Source: Symsagittifera roscoffensis
Lineage: Eukaryota; Xenacoelomorpha; Acoela; Convolutidae
Assembly (NCBI RefSeq): GCF_963678635.1
Contig: NC_087067.1
Location: 24,621,547-24,685,546, forward strand
Direction of reading: 5' to 3'
DNA: 64,000 nucleotides
In this document: in pieces, positions 32,358-44,317 of the stretch
Numbering within the stretch: the first letter of the stretch is position 1
Layout: each line of letters starts with the position of its first letter
Made by a program: the position numbers and the translations under genes
Notes under the pieces: generated by a model
What the model saw: the letters and a program-made list of their open reading frames with translations, nothing else
What the model was told of the DNA's origin: nothing
The model's database searches: none

Positions 32358-33800
32358 TTACGCCTGTTGTGTGTTCCTCCTGCATAAGTCATTGAGGTCC
32401 TGCTGTCTTCTAATAACATCACACACGTACGTTTGCGGTGCTGTTTTCTTTCCTTCGTACTCAGGGTTGAAGAACGTTAATGGAAGAGCTTTCTCGTGAC
32501 CAGTTAGCATCATATGCGGACTTATTCCCGTTGTGGAATGTTCTGTGCTGTTATAAGCGCCCATCACTTGCAACAAGTGTCTATCCCAGTCATCCATGTA
32601 GCGTGAGCAATAAACTCTCAACATGGATACTAACGGGCGATTTTGTCTTTCGACTAGGCCGTTTGTTTGTGGGTGATAGATGGTCGAGTGGGCCTCGGCC
32701 ACCTGCGACCTCTTCATTAACTCCTTCGTGAGATCGCCCACGAGTGCTTTGCCATTGTCCGATTGGAATGTGATGGGGCAGCCGTGTCTCGCTATCCATA
32801 CATTTATCAAGTGATCGCACGTTTCTTCCTCTGATGCTGTCATAGAGGGCGCTGCCTCTGCGTAATTCGTGAAATGATCAATCATTACCAACGCTTGGTT
32901 GTAGCCCGTGGCTATCATGCATATCTTCTGATGATCAATTTGCACCACGTCGTTGAACCCTGATGACTCTATTGATTGCAGGGGGAACCTCAGCTTCCTG
33001 GGGTCCTTCGCCTGTTGACACAACAGGCATGCAGAGATCCATTTTTCATAAGCCTTCTTCAAACCAGGCCATTCGAATCGTTTCTGTATCCTGTTCTACA
33101 CTTTGTCCACGCCATGATGGCCCATCTGATCATGAGAACGAAAATGCAATTCGGTCTGGTACCATTGTGGTAACACTATTTAATTGTGTTTGTAAAGGAC
33201 TTTGTCCTCTTCCTTGCGTTTACAGGCTTCGATTCCGTCTTTGTTTAAGTACAACAAATTTTTCCTTTTCAGATAAATTTGATTCAAGATCTTATAGCTG
33301 TCTTCCTCTAGGTCTCTTTTGTCAGGTGCTCCGTTCTCGACCTATCTCTTCAGATTGCTCGTCATTCTATCATTTCGTTGAGTCCTTAAGAGATCCGACA
33401 GCCGGTATCTGGCTTCTTTCAGATACGTCTTTACCACGTTTAATTGTCCGCTTATTTTCTCCGGGGCATGGGCATCATCCATCAACTTGACACACCATAT
33501 CTTATTCAAAGGTGTTGCTTCCTGCACAGATGGCTCCAGATTGGTACGGACGACCGTACCATGTGGGAGTAATCTGGTTGGGCGTTTCGACACAGCTATC
33601 AGTTCAAGCTCCTCTGCGGCATTGTCCGTTACAGTGCCCTCCTCATCAGAGGTATACCTGTCTCTGTCCGGGTCCTGATGCATTTCCCGGTTCAGGTATG
33701 GGATATCCTGGTATGGGATGCCCTGACTTGTCGAGCCATCTAGTGAGTGGCAGTTCGTCGTAGGTTTGTTTGTCCAGGAGTGAAAATCCATCCTCAATCT
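32358..33800 (-). pseudogene. Fossil element: integrase region
   Basis: The motifs W-x5-CLLCQQAK (end of the zinc-binding HHCC region), VQIDHQKI (first Asp), TFQSDNGKAL (second Asp) and NGLVERQNR (Glu) form the D,D-35-E core. HPQTNGLVER and AYNSTEHSTTG are typical of gypsy-type integrases. Confidence 0.85.
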
Positions 33801-33929
33801 CCGTTTAGCTGGCCTGCTTGCCTTCTAGTCGCTCATAAAATTCCAATTTTTTTTGCTGAGGCTATCGGCATTCTGGTGCTTATCACGGGTTCTATGCTCT
33901 ATGATCATGTGGTATCCGTCAAAGCGCAC

Positions 33930-34890
33930 GATTCAACGACCAATATAGCTTTGGTCCATTGAATAGGTTTTCAGCCAGGCAAGAGCACGATTGTCCATAC
34001 GCAACTTGAAGGGAGCACTCCCTAAGTAGGCTCTGTTTTTTTCCACGAAAGTGATCACCGCAAACATCTCCGCTTTTGGTGCACCGTACGTTATTTCAGT
34101 GTCGCTCAGGACCTTACTTCCATAGGCTACTGGTCGGAGAACGGTTCTCCCGTTCCACTCTTGCTCTTGGTGAAGTATGCCCGATATCGCAACCACTAAT
34201 GCATCCGTGTCTGCCTGAGCCATTAATCGTTGGAACGTAGCCTTCGCATTGTATAACCCAAACGGCATTCTTTTCCATTGGTACAGTCCCAGTTCGCACG
34301 CAAAGCCTGTCTTCTCTCGATCCTGTTTTCTGAGGGGCACCTGCCAGAACGCAGAGCCCAAATCCAACGTCGTGAAGATTTTGCATCTCCTAACTTGGAG
34401 AGGCTCTCGTCGATGCGGGGAATCGGGTATGAGTCCTTTATCGTTACCGCATTCAAACCTAAGTTGCCCCCTTTCTTTTTTGCCATGACTACGACGCAAG
34501 CCCATGGGGATTTCGACGGTTCGATCATATCATGCTCCATTAGCATTTCAATTTCTTTTCTGCATGCTTCTGATTTATGTGGGGTTATTCTCCTTGCCCC
34601 TTCTCTGTGAGGGACTGAGCCCTCCTCTATTTCAATCTCATTTTCTACAAAATTGCAGCAACCTATATCGGTCTCATGTCTTGAAAAAACTTCTGCGTTT
34701 CGATTTAACACCGCTCTGAGCGAATCCAGTTCCTTATCCGATATCTTGCCACTCAAATGCTCAACCTCAAGTAGGACTGGCTTGTCCGCTGCTAATTCTG
34801 TTTTTGTCGGTCTCTCAGGAAAATTTGAACAACTAGACAGCCCATCGTCTGTCTCTGACTTCATTGAAAACAATTTTTTAGAAGACTTCA
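33930..34890 (-). pseudogene. Fossil element: reverse transcriptase and RNase H region
   Basis: RT hallmarks are MLMEHDMIEPSKSPWACVVV, DSYPIPRIDE, FTTLDLGSAFWQVPL and WKRMPFGLYNAKATFQRLM. RNase H-like words are AVITFVEKNRAYLGSAPF and MDNRALAWL. This is standard for Ty3/gypsy pol. Confidence 0.85.
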
Positions 34891-35329
34891 TTCAATTCAC
34901 TTATCCTCTTTGATATGCATTCTTGCTTGGCATGCAATGGACACTTAGTTACGTCTAATCTTTTAAAGTTCTCCACACTCTGATAGTCTGTGTTCAGAGG
35001 CAATGCGTAGCCAAGCTTCGTTCCTCGTTGTATCGTCACCGTGGTTGCCTCTGTGCTCAACAACACACTCACACACAGGTCCGCTCTGAGTGAGTGAGAA
35101 GCTTCTTCCTAAAATAGCTGATCTTTTACTGCTGTGAACTGGAACCAGACACACCTGTCTGTTGTTGCTAAGGTCATTTTGGTTTCTCATCCTAAAAGTC
35201 GTTATTACAGCCTGATGTGGTTTTAACCTAACCTTCCTATCCAGAAAAAATGGCACCTTTACTTGGTTAATCAGGATTTTTTTAATTGGTTTCTTTTCAT
35301 ATTTCCTCTCAGGGTCCTTGATTCTTATC

Positions 35330-36215
35330 AACCCGTCGTTGAGGTGAATTGAATTGTGACATCGAAGTTGCGCACAAAATCCCGTCCTAGGATGAACTGG
35401 TCGGACTCATCAAGGTTCTCGACGACCAGGAAACTCATCCATAGATGTCTCCCTCCTAGCTGCAACGAGATGATAGGGGTCCTTCCGGTCACGTATTCTG
35501 CACCCTGATTAGCCGCTGCCAGTCTGATGTTAGTCGGAATCAAATCCGACCTATCCAAACCCATGTCGGTCCAGCCATGACACTGACCACTGCTCCGGTG
35601 TCTAACAGAGAGTTGTTTACCCTGCACGTCCAGTACATGTGCGGCCAGATCGGCTTCACAGCCTATGTGGACGGCGTCCTTTTCGAGCGTGGCGTTGTGT
35701 CCGATTCGTTGGATCTTAAGCTGTTCTCGACCAATGTAGATCCGACCTACCTGGTCAGCTGCAGCAGTCACGTGAGCTTTGGTGTAAATGTTTATTCCGT
35801 CCACGTTCATTAAGATCGGATATGGGCCATGGACTTCGACGTGATGTCCATCTACTTTCATTAGTCTTGAACCTCCAGTTGTGAGCAACGCTCGCACTGC
35901 TCTTGAGTCCAAGTTGGGATCCTTCTCTCTTAGGTAGTCCGCGTAGATGTCCAAGTGTACTAGCGTGATCTCCGCCGTCTCGCTCAAGTTCTTCACCACT
36001 TGATGGCCCGCGACCGATATGATCGACATTATTTTCGTTCCTTCTCTTGTCATGCCGAAGGTCTTCCCCGAGATGACATTCAGCTTTAGACCCTGCTTCC
36101 TGAGTTCCTGGTTATCCTCTTCATTCGTCGATCTTCCCAAAATGTCAAGTTTCTCACGTCGCTTTGTGTTCTCTAATTCTCTAATTCTGACCTTACCCAT
36201 TGCTCAACCTCTTTG
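35330..36215 (-). pseudogene. Fossil element: protease-containing region
   Basis: The region has IISLQLGGRHLWMSFLVVEN and FILGRDFVRNFDVTI, the C-terminal half of a retropepsin fold (ILGxDFL). The upstream half includes a conserved-looking LDSRAVRALLTTGGSRLMKV stretch. It is the most upstream part of the element still present. Confidence 0.65.
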
Positions 36216-36259
36216 GTTGCCAATTCTTGCTGGACATTCTGTAATGCGGTCCGTAGGTA

Positions 36260-36510
36260 GATGCAGGTAGATTTTTGAAGAAAACAGGCCAAACAAAGTT
36301 GCTTTTTGGCACTTCTAGAGGGTTTAATTCAAAAAAATTGCGCTTTTCGGCCCGCGCTCTACCCTCAAAACTACACATATTGGTGCTTATAAACATTGAA
36401 GAGTTGGTCAGCGAAAGTAGACGCCTAAATAATACAAAAGGGGGACCTTTTTGGTCGTCAAGGGGTCGAACCCCTGAGAGGGGAATTACACCCCTGCTGA
36501 ACACACATCT
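36260..36510. mobile_element. hAT-type MITE fragment (family H1)
   Basis: It shares GGGACC...GGTCGTCAAGGGGTCGAACCCCTGA-type blocks and a TTGGTCAG/GTCAGCGAA segment with the complete H1 copies at 44318-44657 and 49084-49480. Both ends are too decayed to show terminal repeats. It abuts the broken end of the fossil LTR element. Confidence 0.5.
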
Positions 36511-36639
36511 TCGGTTATTATATTCGACGGGCTCTTCTATGGTTTCAAATAAAGACGAATGGTTGCATATTTTGGTCAACCCAGGTTATTACATGAGTTG
36601 TTCAGGTAGTCAAAAAATTCTGATTTAGTTTATTTTTTT

Positions 36640-38340
36640 TTGTAAAACTCCCACCTGAGATAGAGGAAGCGAAACTTATATTTATAGGTGTCAACTTTGA
36701 AATTAAATTAGTAATCTGTGAGGCAATCTCAATTATCTAGGAAACATGCTTTGAGAGGTAACGTTTTCACCTAATTGGCTTTCACTCAAATAAGTGTGAA
36801 GAAACCATAAAAAAAAACGGCAACATTTTGATTATGCCAATCTTTCAATAACTAAACCTGTTTTGTTGGTAAATGAAATAAGCTGTAGACTTTGTACATT
36901 CGATAAACTAAACAATCCTAAAACAAATTGGGCAACGTTTATTCATCCAAATACAGGTAATTAAAATTAGATCCCTTAAACATTCCCCCATATGGTACCT
37001 TCTTGAAATTATTATCAATAACTTAACTTTAATTTTTCCAAATAACCGAATTCCCCTTTTGCAAAAGGTGGGAAAAAATTGAAGATATCCTTCAACTATT
37101 AGCAGTAGTAGAGTAGCAAATTAAGGAGAGTAAGTTTGAACAAAATCTACCCATATTTGAAATTTAGTTACTAAAAAAAGCTAATTGAAAAATAAGTTCT
37201 ATGTTTTTTCTTTTTCATGATTGTTTTTTTTTGCTCTCCTCAATGTATCAAAGGACTCTGAATTTGAATTCGACCAAGTCAACCTCAAAAACTCTATCAT
37301 TTTTCAAAGAATTTATAATAAAACTCAATGAAAAAATTGTAGTTATTGAAGTTGAGATATGTTGGATACAAATTTCAAAAATAAGTGAAACATTTATTCG
37401 AGCTATTCCCATAGTTGTATCATTTCTACCAACAAAAAAGGACCAGAACTTTGTTTTGGGCGTGATTTTTTGCAAGCAACATGATGCATCGCAAAGCAAT
37501 ATCACAAAACTTTCAAAAAAATGAAAAATTTTCAAAAATTTTTTTTAGGTCGACCAAATTGATTTTCCGAGCTCTCACAAAGCACCCAAAAGATCAACAA
37601 TTGCTAAAAGTGTTTCATTTTACTAACATGTCACGTTACAAAAAATGATGATTTATACATCACACTCCAATTTTTCTTGTCTGTAAATTAATTAGGTTCT
37701 TGTTACTATCTTTGAAGCTAAGATTCAGTCCTTACTTCTTATTAATTCTTGAACTTCTGGCATTCAAATCTAACTTTAGAATTAATTAAGTGAAGACAAA
37801 TGAACTGATTTGAGACAAAAGTTTATAATTTACTTATCGTGAAAATTGTCTCTTTTTCAGTCTACGAAATTTGCCAAAGCTTAACTCCTTATCCGTTGTC
37901 ATCATTTCTCCGAACTTTTTTCATTTTACAATATGATTTTACAGGTAGGTTTCAAACGCATAAAAACATTCATTCGAATAATGTGGTTGCTGTAAATTAT
38001 TATATGTTGCAAAAAAAATAATTATACGATGCCAATCTGATAATTTAGAACGCCAAAGTAGCCAAAATTTATATGATACGATTGAAGGTAGAGTTCCCAA
38101 GAAAGTAACTTTGGTCGGCATGTGAAAAGTATTGACTGCTTCGTCGTGGATTCCACAGAACCGCTTTTTGTGTATGTATTATAAGGATATACGAATTTTA
38201 TGCCTTGTTAATTATCACCCCTCCCCCTACTGCAATAGAGGGGGGATAGTTTTGTTGTATAGTCAAAAACAACAGTAAAAACCGTATTTTTTTTGTTTGA
38301 CCATTGCTTAATCTGATCACTAAAATCGTTGACAATTCGT
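36640..38340. other. Non-coding AT-rich interval
   Basis: No gene is recognised. A short internal H1 MITE fragment lies at 37530-37590 (AGGTCGACCAAATTGATTTT ... CGAGCTCTC). Confidence 0.5.
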
Positions 38341-38344
38341 AACA

Positions 38345-39611
38345 GGCGACAATTCCTAACAAGCGTCAATTCGTAACAGTAGATTAAGCAGGGAACACTG
38401 ATTGACGCGCAATGATCCTCTCGTGCCGGATGTTCGGGCGGATTTTAGAAAATTGTTCAAAAATGTGTCGAGTTTCTTTGTCGACCAAATTCATTTTCCG
38501 AAAACAATACAAACTGCTGCCCCCAGAACACAATACAAACTGTCACTTATTGATCAACGTCGACTATTCACTATCTTATTTTTAGTTCGCATTGCAGAAA
38601 TTGCGCATCAAAATGATTTTGCAAAACTATCCGAGATAAAGTGTCCAATCAACTTGCTGCATGAAAATATTTTGTGAACATAATCTTAAAATAAAAAAAT
38701 CACGAAAATTTTATCAAAATGTTTCCAATTTTTTTTGCATTGAAGCGATAAACCGGAAACTTTTGTTTTAAAAAAAACGAACCAACGTTAGAAAAAACAA
38801 TATCAAGAGCAAACTTATCAAGGCCAAGATAGTTTTACATCTGCTCATATTGATTTTCATTGCAGTCATTTAAACGGACATGAATGTGAACGTAATAGCT
38901 CACACGTGGACCTTCAACATGAGCTTGAATAATCGGTACCCTTTGAGAGTATGTCTAACTATGTAATTAATCTCTTCAAATAAGCTAATTAATGTTAAAA
39001 TAATTACTTGCAGTACATAAATAATGTAACACTGCTAGTATTAAGTTCTCTGTTTAAGAAAAAATTTAAAAAACTGAATTTTTCTTAAAAAACTGTATAT
39101 CCAATAATGATTTCCTTTTCTTTTTTTTGCAAATTTTTTTCTGCTGTTTTGATTTTTCTATACTTAACTCCTTAATTTGCATAATTTGAAAATCAATTTT
39201 AGATAACTCACCCGAGTCGAGGTGCTCACTTTATATTTCGACAGTCTCGACCAAAAATCGTTATGTTTTGACCGTCTCGACCAAAATTCGGTATGTTTCG
39301 ACTGCGCTCGACCAAAAAAAATTGCTTGACCGTGTTCGACCTTAGCAAGATATATTTAGACCGTGCTCGACCAAATTCGGGTATGTTTCGACTTGCAAAC
39401 AACATGAGTTATCTCAACTAAATTTGAATGACCAGAAATTTAACATTTTTGAACACAATTCTTTTTCATACTTTAATATATAAAATTGCGTTATAACATG
39501 AATAAAAAACACTATGGCAATCGAAACTTTTTAAAGAAGTAAGGATTGAAAAAAGAATTTTTTTTGAGAGCTACAGAGGCTGTAAAATAATTTTTAGATT
39601 GTCTTTTGTTT
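38345..39611. repeat. Tandem duplication D1, copy 1
   Basis: It starts CGACAATTCCTAACAAGCG and runs to the same start in copy 2. The content is an H1-like GTCGACCAAATTCATTTTCC block, a short open frame, and a minisatellite near 39228-39393. It is about 95% identical to copy 2. Confidence 0.85.
39228..39393. repeat. Minisatellite, ~32-bp unit, about 5 units
   Basis: The units resemble GTTTCGACCGTGCTCGACC followed by AAAATTCGGTAT. The same array in copy 2 (40508-40795) has about nine units. Confidence 0.85.
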
Positions 39612-41003
39612 TTTGCTCGACAATTCCTAACAAGCGTCAATTCGTAACAGTAGGTTAAGCAGGGAACACTGATTGACGCGCAATTTTCCTCTCGTGCCGG
39701 ATTTTAGAAAAATTTTCAAAAATGTGTGCGGATTTTAGAAAATTTTTTTAAAATGTGTCGAGTTTCTTTGTCGACCAAATTCATTTTCCGAGCGCTTCCA
39801 GAACACAATACAAACTGTCACTTATTGATCAACGTCAACTATTCACTATCTTATTTTTAGTTCTTATTGTAGAAATTACGCATCAAAATGATTTTGCAAA
39901 ACTATCCGAGATAAAGTGTCCAATCAACTTGCTGCATGGAAATATTTTGTGAACATAATCTTAAAATTAAAAAATCACGAAAATTTTATCAAAATGTTTC
40001 GAATTTTTTTTTGCATTGAAGCGATAAACCGGAAACTTTTGTTTTAAAAAAAACCAACCAACGATAGAAAAAACAATATAAAGAGCAAACTTATCCAGGC
40101 CAAGATAGTTTTACATCTGCTCATATTGATTTCCATTGCAGTCAATTAAACGGACATGAATGTGAACGTAATAGCTTACACGTGGACCTCCAACATGAGC
40201 TTGAATAATCGGTACCCTTGCGAGAGTATGTCTATCTATGTAATTAATCTCTTAAAATAAGCTAAATAATGTTAAAATAATTACTTGCAGTACCTAAATA
40301 ATGTAACACTGCTAGTATTAAGTTCTCTGTTTAAAAAAAATTTAAAAAACTGATTTTTCTTTAAAAAATTTATATCTAATAATGATTTCTTTTTCTTTTT
40401 TTTGCAAATTCTTTTCTGCTGTTTTGATTTTTCTATACTTAACTCCTTAGTTTGAATAATTTGAAAATTAATTTTAGATAACTCACCCGAGTCGAGGTGC
40501 TCACTTAATATTTCGACAGTCTCGACCAAAAATTGTTATGTTTTGACCGTCTCGACCAAAATTCGGTATATTTCGACCGTGCTTGACCAAAATTCGGTAT
40601 GTTTTGACTGCGCTCATCCAAAAAAAAAAACTTAATTGACCGCGTTCGACCCAAGCAAGATATGTTTCGACCGTGCTTGATCAAAATTCGGTATGTTTCG
40701 ACTGCGCTCGACCAAAAAAAATTGCTTGACCGTGTTCGACCTAGCAAGATATGTTTCGACCGTGCTCGACCAAATTCGGGTATGTTTCGACTTGCAAACA
40801 ACATGAGTTATCTCAACTAACTTTGTATGACCAGAAATTTAACATTTTTGAACACACTTCTTCTTCATACTTTAATACATAAAATTGCGTTATAACATGA
40901 ATAAAAAACACTATGGCAATCGAAATTTTTTAAAGAAGTAAGGAATGAAAAAAAAAGTTTTTTTGAGAGCTACAGAGGCTGTAAAATATTTTTTAGGTTG
41001 TCT
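39612..41003. repeat. Tandem duplication D1, copy 2
   Basis: It repeats copy 1 from CGACAATTCCTAACAAGCG to AGAGCTACAGAGGCTGTAAA. The extra length comes mostly from the expanded minisatellite. Confidence 0.85.
40508..40795. repeat. Minisatellite, ~32-bp unit, about 9 units
   Basis: Expanded version of the 39228-39393 array. The repeat keeps a minus-strand frame open for 99 codons, but this is a by-product of the array and not a gene. Confidence 0.85.
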
Positions 41004-41540
41004 TAAAAAAGCGCACGTACTAACTAATTGTTCGGACTTTCAAAGAAAGTGACTGAATGTTTGTGCTCGGGGTGATTTGCTTCTTTGATTTTTTAACTAG
41101 TCATTTTTGACAGAATATTCTCATCACTTACAATTTATTGTTGTTTCAAATATTTCACCTGTGATAGTTTTTTGTAAAGTTACAGGGGTTCAAAGATTGC
41201 CATTTTGAAAAAAGAAAAAATTTCATCTTTTTTGAAATTTTCATCATTATAAAGCAAACAACACTGCTTCTTAGAATTTATAAGGCCGCCGGAACATTCA
41301 GAGCTTGGCCTTGATACGAGCAGTCTTGGTTCATTATAAAATTGAGTGTTGATTTTTGAACAAATTTAATTTGAAATGATTTATATTTTTGTGCATTTAA
41401 ACTCAAAACAATTGACGCAATATGTTTAGCAATTTTGTTGATTACTGAAAGGAACCAAAAATGACCCATTTTTGGGGTAAAAATTTGGGTCTCAGTAAAG
41501 CATTTTTTAATCTCATCGTTTTTTATCAATTGTCAATTCA
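41004..41540. other. Non-coding spacer with transposon scraps
   Basis: No gene is recognised. AATGACCCATTTTTGGGGTA (41460) matches the arms of the foldback element at 58012-58743. CGGAACATTCAG...GCCTTG (41288) matches 58938, showing shared repeat debris. Confidence 0.5.
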
Positions 41541-41929
41541 TTTCGAGAAAAGTTCTTTTAAATTTTGTTATCTTTGACCCGGATAGCTTTAATCTTGTGT
41601 GACACCAATCGCTGTTTTCTATGTGCAAATTTACAGATATGTGTGCCAGCTCTTTTCTGATTTGACTTTTTGTGTTAGACTCGATTTTTTTGAACAAAAA
41701 TAAGCTCAAAAAGCAAAAGTTGGGTATGCGAACTGGCAGTTTTTGGGATACCAGTATTAATCGCATGGTACTTCAAACAAGAGTACTGTTCAGAAAAATT
41801 GCATAATTATTTATATATTCTTCGCTCAAAATATATAAAGAAAACTTAAAAGACAGACAAATTATTCAAAGTTTTGATCTAATACGAACAAATTGACGGT
41901 TCCTGGGCAAATTGTTAAAACTTTTCACT

Positions 41930-42165
41930 TGAAGTTTAAAAGTATTTGATTCTGCCCGTCATCCATACGAAAAAACTTAAAATGATCTGAACCTGCTCGT
42001 GCTCACCGAAAAACTTAAAATCAACTGATACTGCTTGTGCATACTAAACAACTGCAAATTATCTAATCCTGCCCGTGCATACCGTAAAACTTAAAATTGT
42101 CTGACCCTGCACATGCATATCGAAAAGCTTAAAATTATCGGGCCCTACCCGTTCATTTGTTATGC
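41930..42165 (+). repeat. Minisatellite, ~37-bp unit (copy A, six units)
   Basis: The units resemble AAAACTTAAAATTATCTGA then CCCTGCCCGTGCATACCG. Copy B (49560-49742) has one unit fewer, a length change since the duplication. Confidence 0.75.
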
Positions 42166-42945
42166 GTTTTCATTTCTCTTTTTTTTAGGTAACTCTCAGC
42201 GACATGGGGTTCAAGAAAGGCATTTCGAGGTCATTAATACCATATGGTAAGACTTGAGTTTGAACGCTTATAATTAAAAAGGGTCTGAATGTTTTAGAAA
42301 GTGTAAATTACTAATTCTCTACGTGATTGTAGTATAATTCTCGAAAATCTCACCATCCACTAAAATCGAAGGAAATTTAGAATTGAAGAAAATTTCTATT
42401 AATTTTTTTTTTCTTTTTTTTTAATGAATATGTTTGGAACATTTCCTGCTACTTGCACAATAACTGGCTGTCCTTGTCAAAAAATTTGAATTCCTAATTC
42501 ATTGCCCAGGGCATACAAAAAGATGCACAACAACAAAAAAGGTTTTTGAACGATTTCGATAGAAGTGATTCAGAAAAATGGCAATTTTGTATAGAAAATA
42601 TGCAACTTTTGTATATCCAGGAGCCTCTACGTTTATGACAACTTTAGATTATATAAACTTAATTTTTCGCTTAGAAAAGTACAAAAAAATTTTTGGGTAA
42701 TTTAAAGATGATGCATCTTTTTTAGATCTTGCAAAGTTTTCGAATGACAAAATTATCGAAAGTCATCGCAAAAAAAGTTGAAAAATTAGGTCTCAGCAGG
42801 ATTTTATTGCGTTCTCATCTCGACTCTCACTTTTATTTGATCGGTGTTTTTCAAAGGAAAACTACAGTTGACAGTTTTAAGCCATCTGTTTTGTTGCAGA
42901 ATCAAGCAATCCAACCGTGACCGAGAAAATGATCCCTGTATGATA

Positions 42946-43286
42946 CAGTGCTGATTAAAATACACAAAAAAAAACAGAAAAAAGTTAAAATTTGAAGAAA
43001 AAAAAACAATTCCAACATTTTTAAATGTCATTTTTTGTTTTAAAACAATTTTTTGAACGCGTTTGGAGTAATATGCATGATAGTTTTTGCATTAACCTGA
43101 ACTAAACGAACCGAGCCAAAAAACAGTCCGATTTCCGATTTCCCCAACAATTATATATCTATTTTTTAATAAATGCTAAAGTTCTGACAAAATATTACCT
43201 TCACCATTTTTGTCTACCTTAACCCATAAAAATGTGTTTGAAGTTCTCAGTTGTTATTTCTGTCGGGGTAACTTAAATCAGCACTG
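42946..43286. mobile_element. Tc1/mariner-type MITE (copy A)
   Basis: Bounded by TA on both sides. The left end is CAGTGCTGATTAAAATAC and the right end is ACTTAAATCAGCACTG, inverse for about 14 bp. It is 341 bp and non-coding. The ends match those of the foldback element at 58012-58743. Confidence 0.75.
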
Positions 43287-43363
43287 TATTCATTATTCCT
43301 GATTTTGCACGCGGAAAAAAACTTTAATTCGAAGTATCTTATCTTCTGCTTGGACCAAAAACG

Positions 43364-43732
43364 TTGTTTAAAACTTTAAGTTTTATACAAATACAATCCT
43401 ATGTGTTTTTAGTGGTGATCTTCCTTCTATCAGATATCAAAACATCTCTGAGTTTGCAGACCATTAAAGAACTCACTTCGCACCCAGTCGCAGCCAGTGA
43501 GAAACCTGATCGCTACTTAGATGACATCTGGCGCTTGTGGATCTTCGAGAATCACAGGATCCAGGGGGGTGGGAAAAATAACCCTCAGCAGTCAAGGAGT
43601 CCCAATATTCTTACCAAAAGTAAGACTCCTGGATCTTCTGGAATGTCGAGAAGCATGGAAAAGAAATATTTCAGTGAAATGGAAACGGAACATATCGAGG
43701 AAAGAAACAAACCACTCTGGTCCGGAAAATAG
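43364..43732 (+). CDS. Unidentified exon-like open frame (copy A)
   Basis: The open frame spans 122 codons and is GC-richer than its surroundings. It has a hydrophobic N-terminal part (SYVFLVVIFLLSD) and a polar remainder ending NKPLWSGK before the stop. It has no ATG near its start, so if real it is an exon: acceptor-like TTTTTAG (43407) and TTTGCAG (43462) and a donor-like AAAA|GTAAGA (43619) lie within it. A second, overlapping frame (43521-43778) is also open. The family is unknown, and the same frame is preserved in copy B. Confidence 0.25.
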   Translation: MFKTLSFIQIQSYVFLVVIFLLSDIKTSLSLQTIKELTSHPVAASEKPDRYLDDIWRLWIFENHRIQGGGKNNPQQSRSPNILTKSKTPGSSGMSRSMEKKYFSEMETEHIEERNKPLWSGK

Positions 43733-44317
43733 CTTTTGGTATTACTGGCCAGGACTAACTTTTCTGAAAAACTTTTGATGGATCTGATTGCTGTTAAATT
43801 TCATGTTGCGCTATTTCAGAACTAAAAAGCTGTAGAATGATTACCAAGTAAACATTGTCCACATCTCAAAATACAAAGTCATTGGCGTTCAGCTAACTGT
43901 TGTTTCACCCTAAAATGAAGATGAAAAGTACCATCCAAACAAGAAGTGTCATCAAATTTTCTCTTTAGGTTCTAATAAAAATCCAGGTATATGATACATC
44001 CCTATTGAAAGCTTCACAATTTCCTAGTTTAGATAATAAGTCTAGTTTAGATACTAAGTCTAATTTGAGTGTATATATCATAGCATGAAACAAGAATATC
44101 GGCCATCGGTTATCATGCCATAAGAACCTGTCTCTCTAGATAACATCATCTGTCTCTGTACAAAATGATGTCAACTCAAGTAAAAGATTCCATAACCAAA
44201 ACAAGATAGCACAGAATGTTCTGAACATAATAAATTTGAATTAAGAAAAAAAAATCAAAAACAAAGCAAAAAGTTAAACATCTGACGTAAAAAAATTTGT
44301 TCCGTTTTTTTCCAGTT

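Larger units (their letters stand above)
21465..36215 (-). mobile_element. Fossil Ty3/gypsy-like LTR retroelement with macro-like and SGNH-like accessory regions
   Basis: All recognisable parts lie on the minus strand in the order protease, reverse transcriptase, RNase H, integrase, macro-like domain, SGNH-like segments, long unidentified region, structural or envelope-like region, and an LTR-like end. The pol order (integrase after RNase H) and integrase motifs place it with Ty3/gypsy. At about 14.7 kb it is far longer than a standard gypsy element. Base composition is visibly more GC-rich than either flank. The upstream LTR, leader and any gag before the protease are absent: the high-coordinate end meets a hAT-family MITE fragment near 36260. 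The element is broken in well over ten places and looks old. With only one LTR seen, its age cannot be estimated from LTR divergence. Confidence 0.8.

Noticed and set aside
36260-36640. Upstream LTR of the fossil element
   Set aside because: The sequence does not match the 21465-21752 LTR-like segment; it matches the H1 hAT MITE family instead.
38220-38260. CRISPR-like or regulatory palindrome around the CCCCCTACTGCAATAGAGGGGG stretch
   Set aside because: It is a single small hairpin. CRISPR arrays are not expected in animal nuclear DNA, and no repeat-spacer pattern exists in the window.
40505-40804. Minus-strand frame of 99 codons with repeated SKH/GRARS words
   Set aside because: It is a translation of the 32-bp minisatellite; the repeat keeps the frame open by its period, not by selection.
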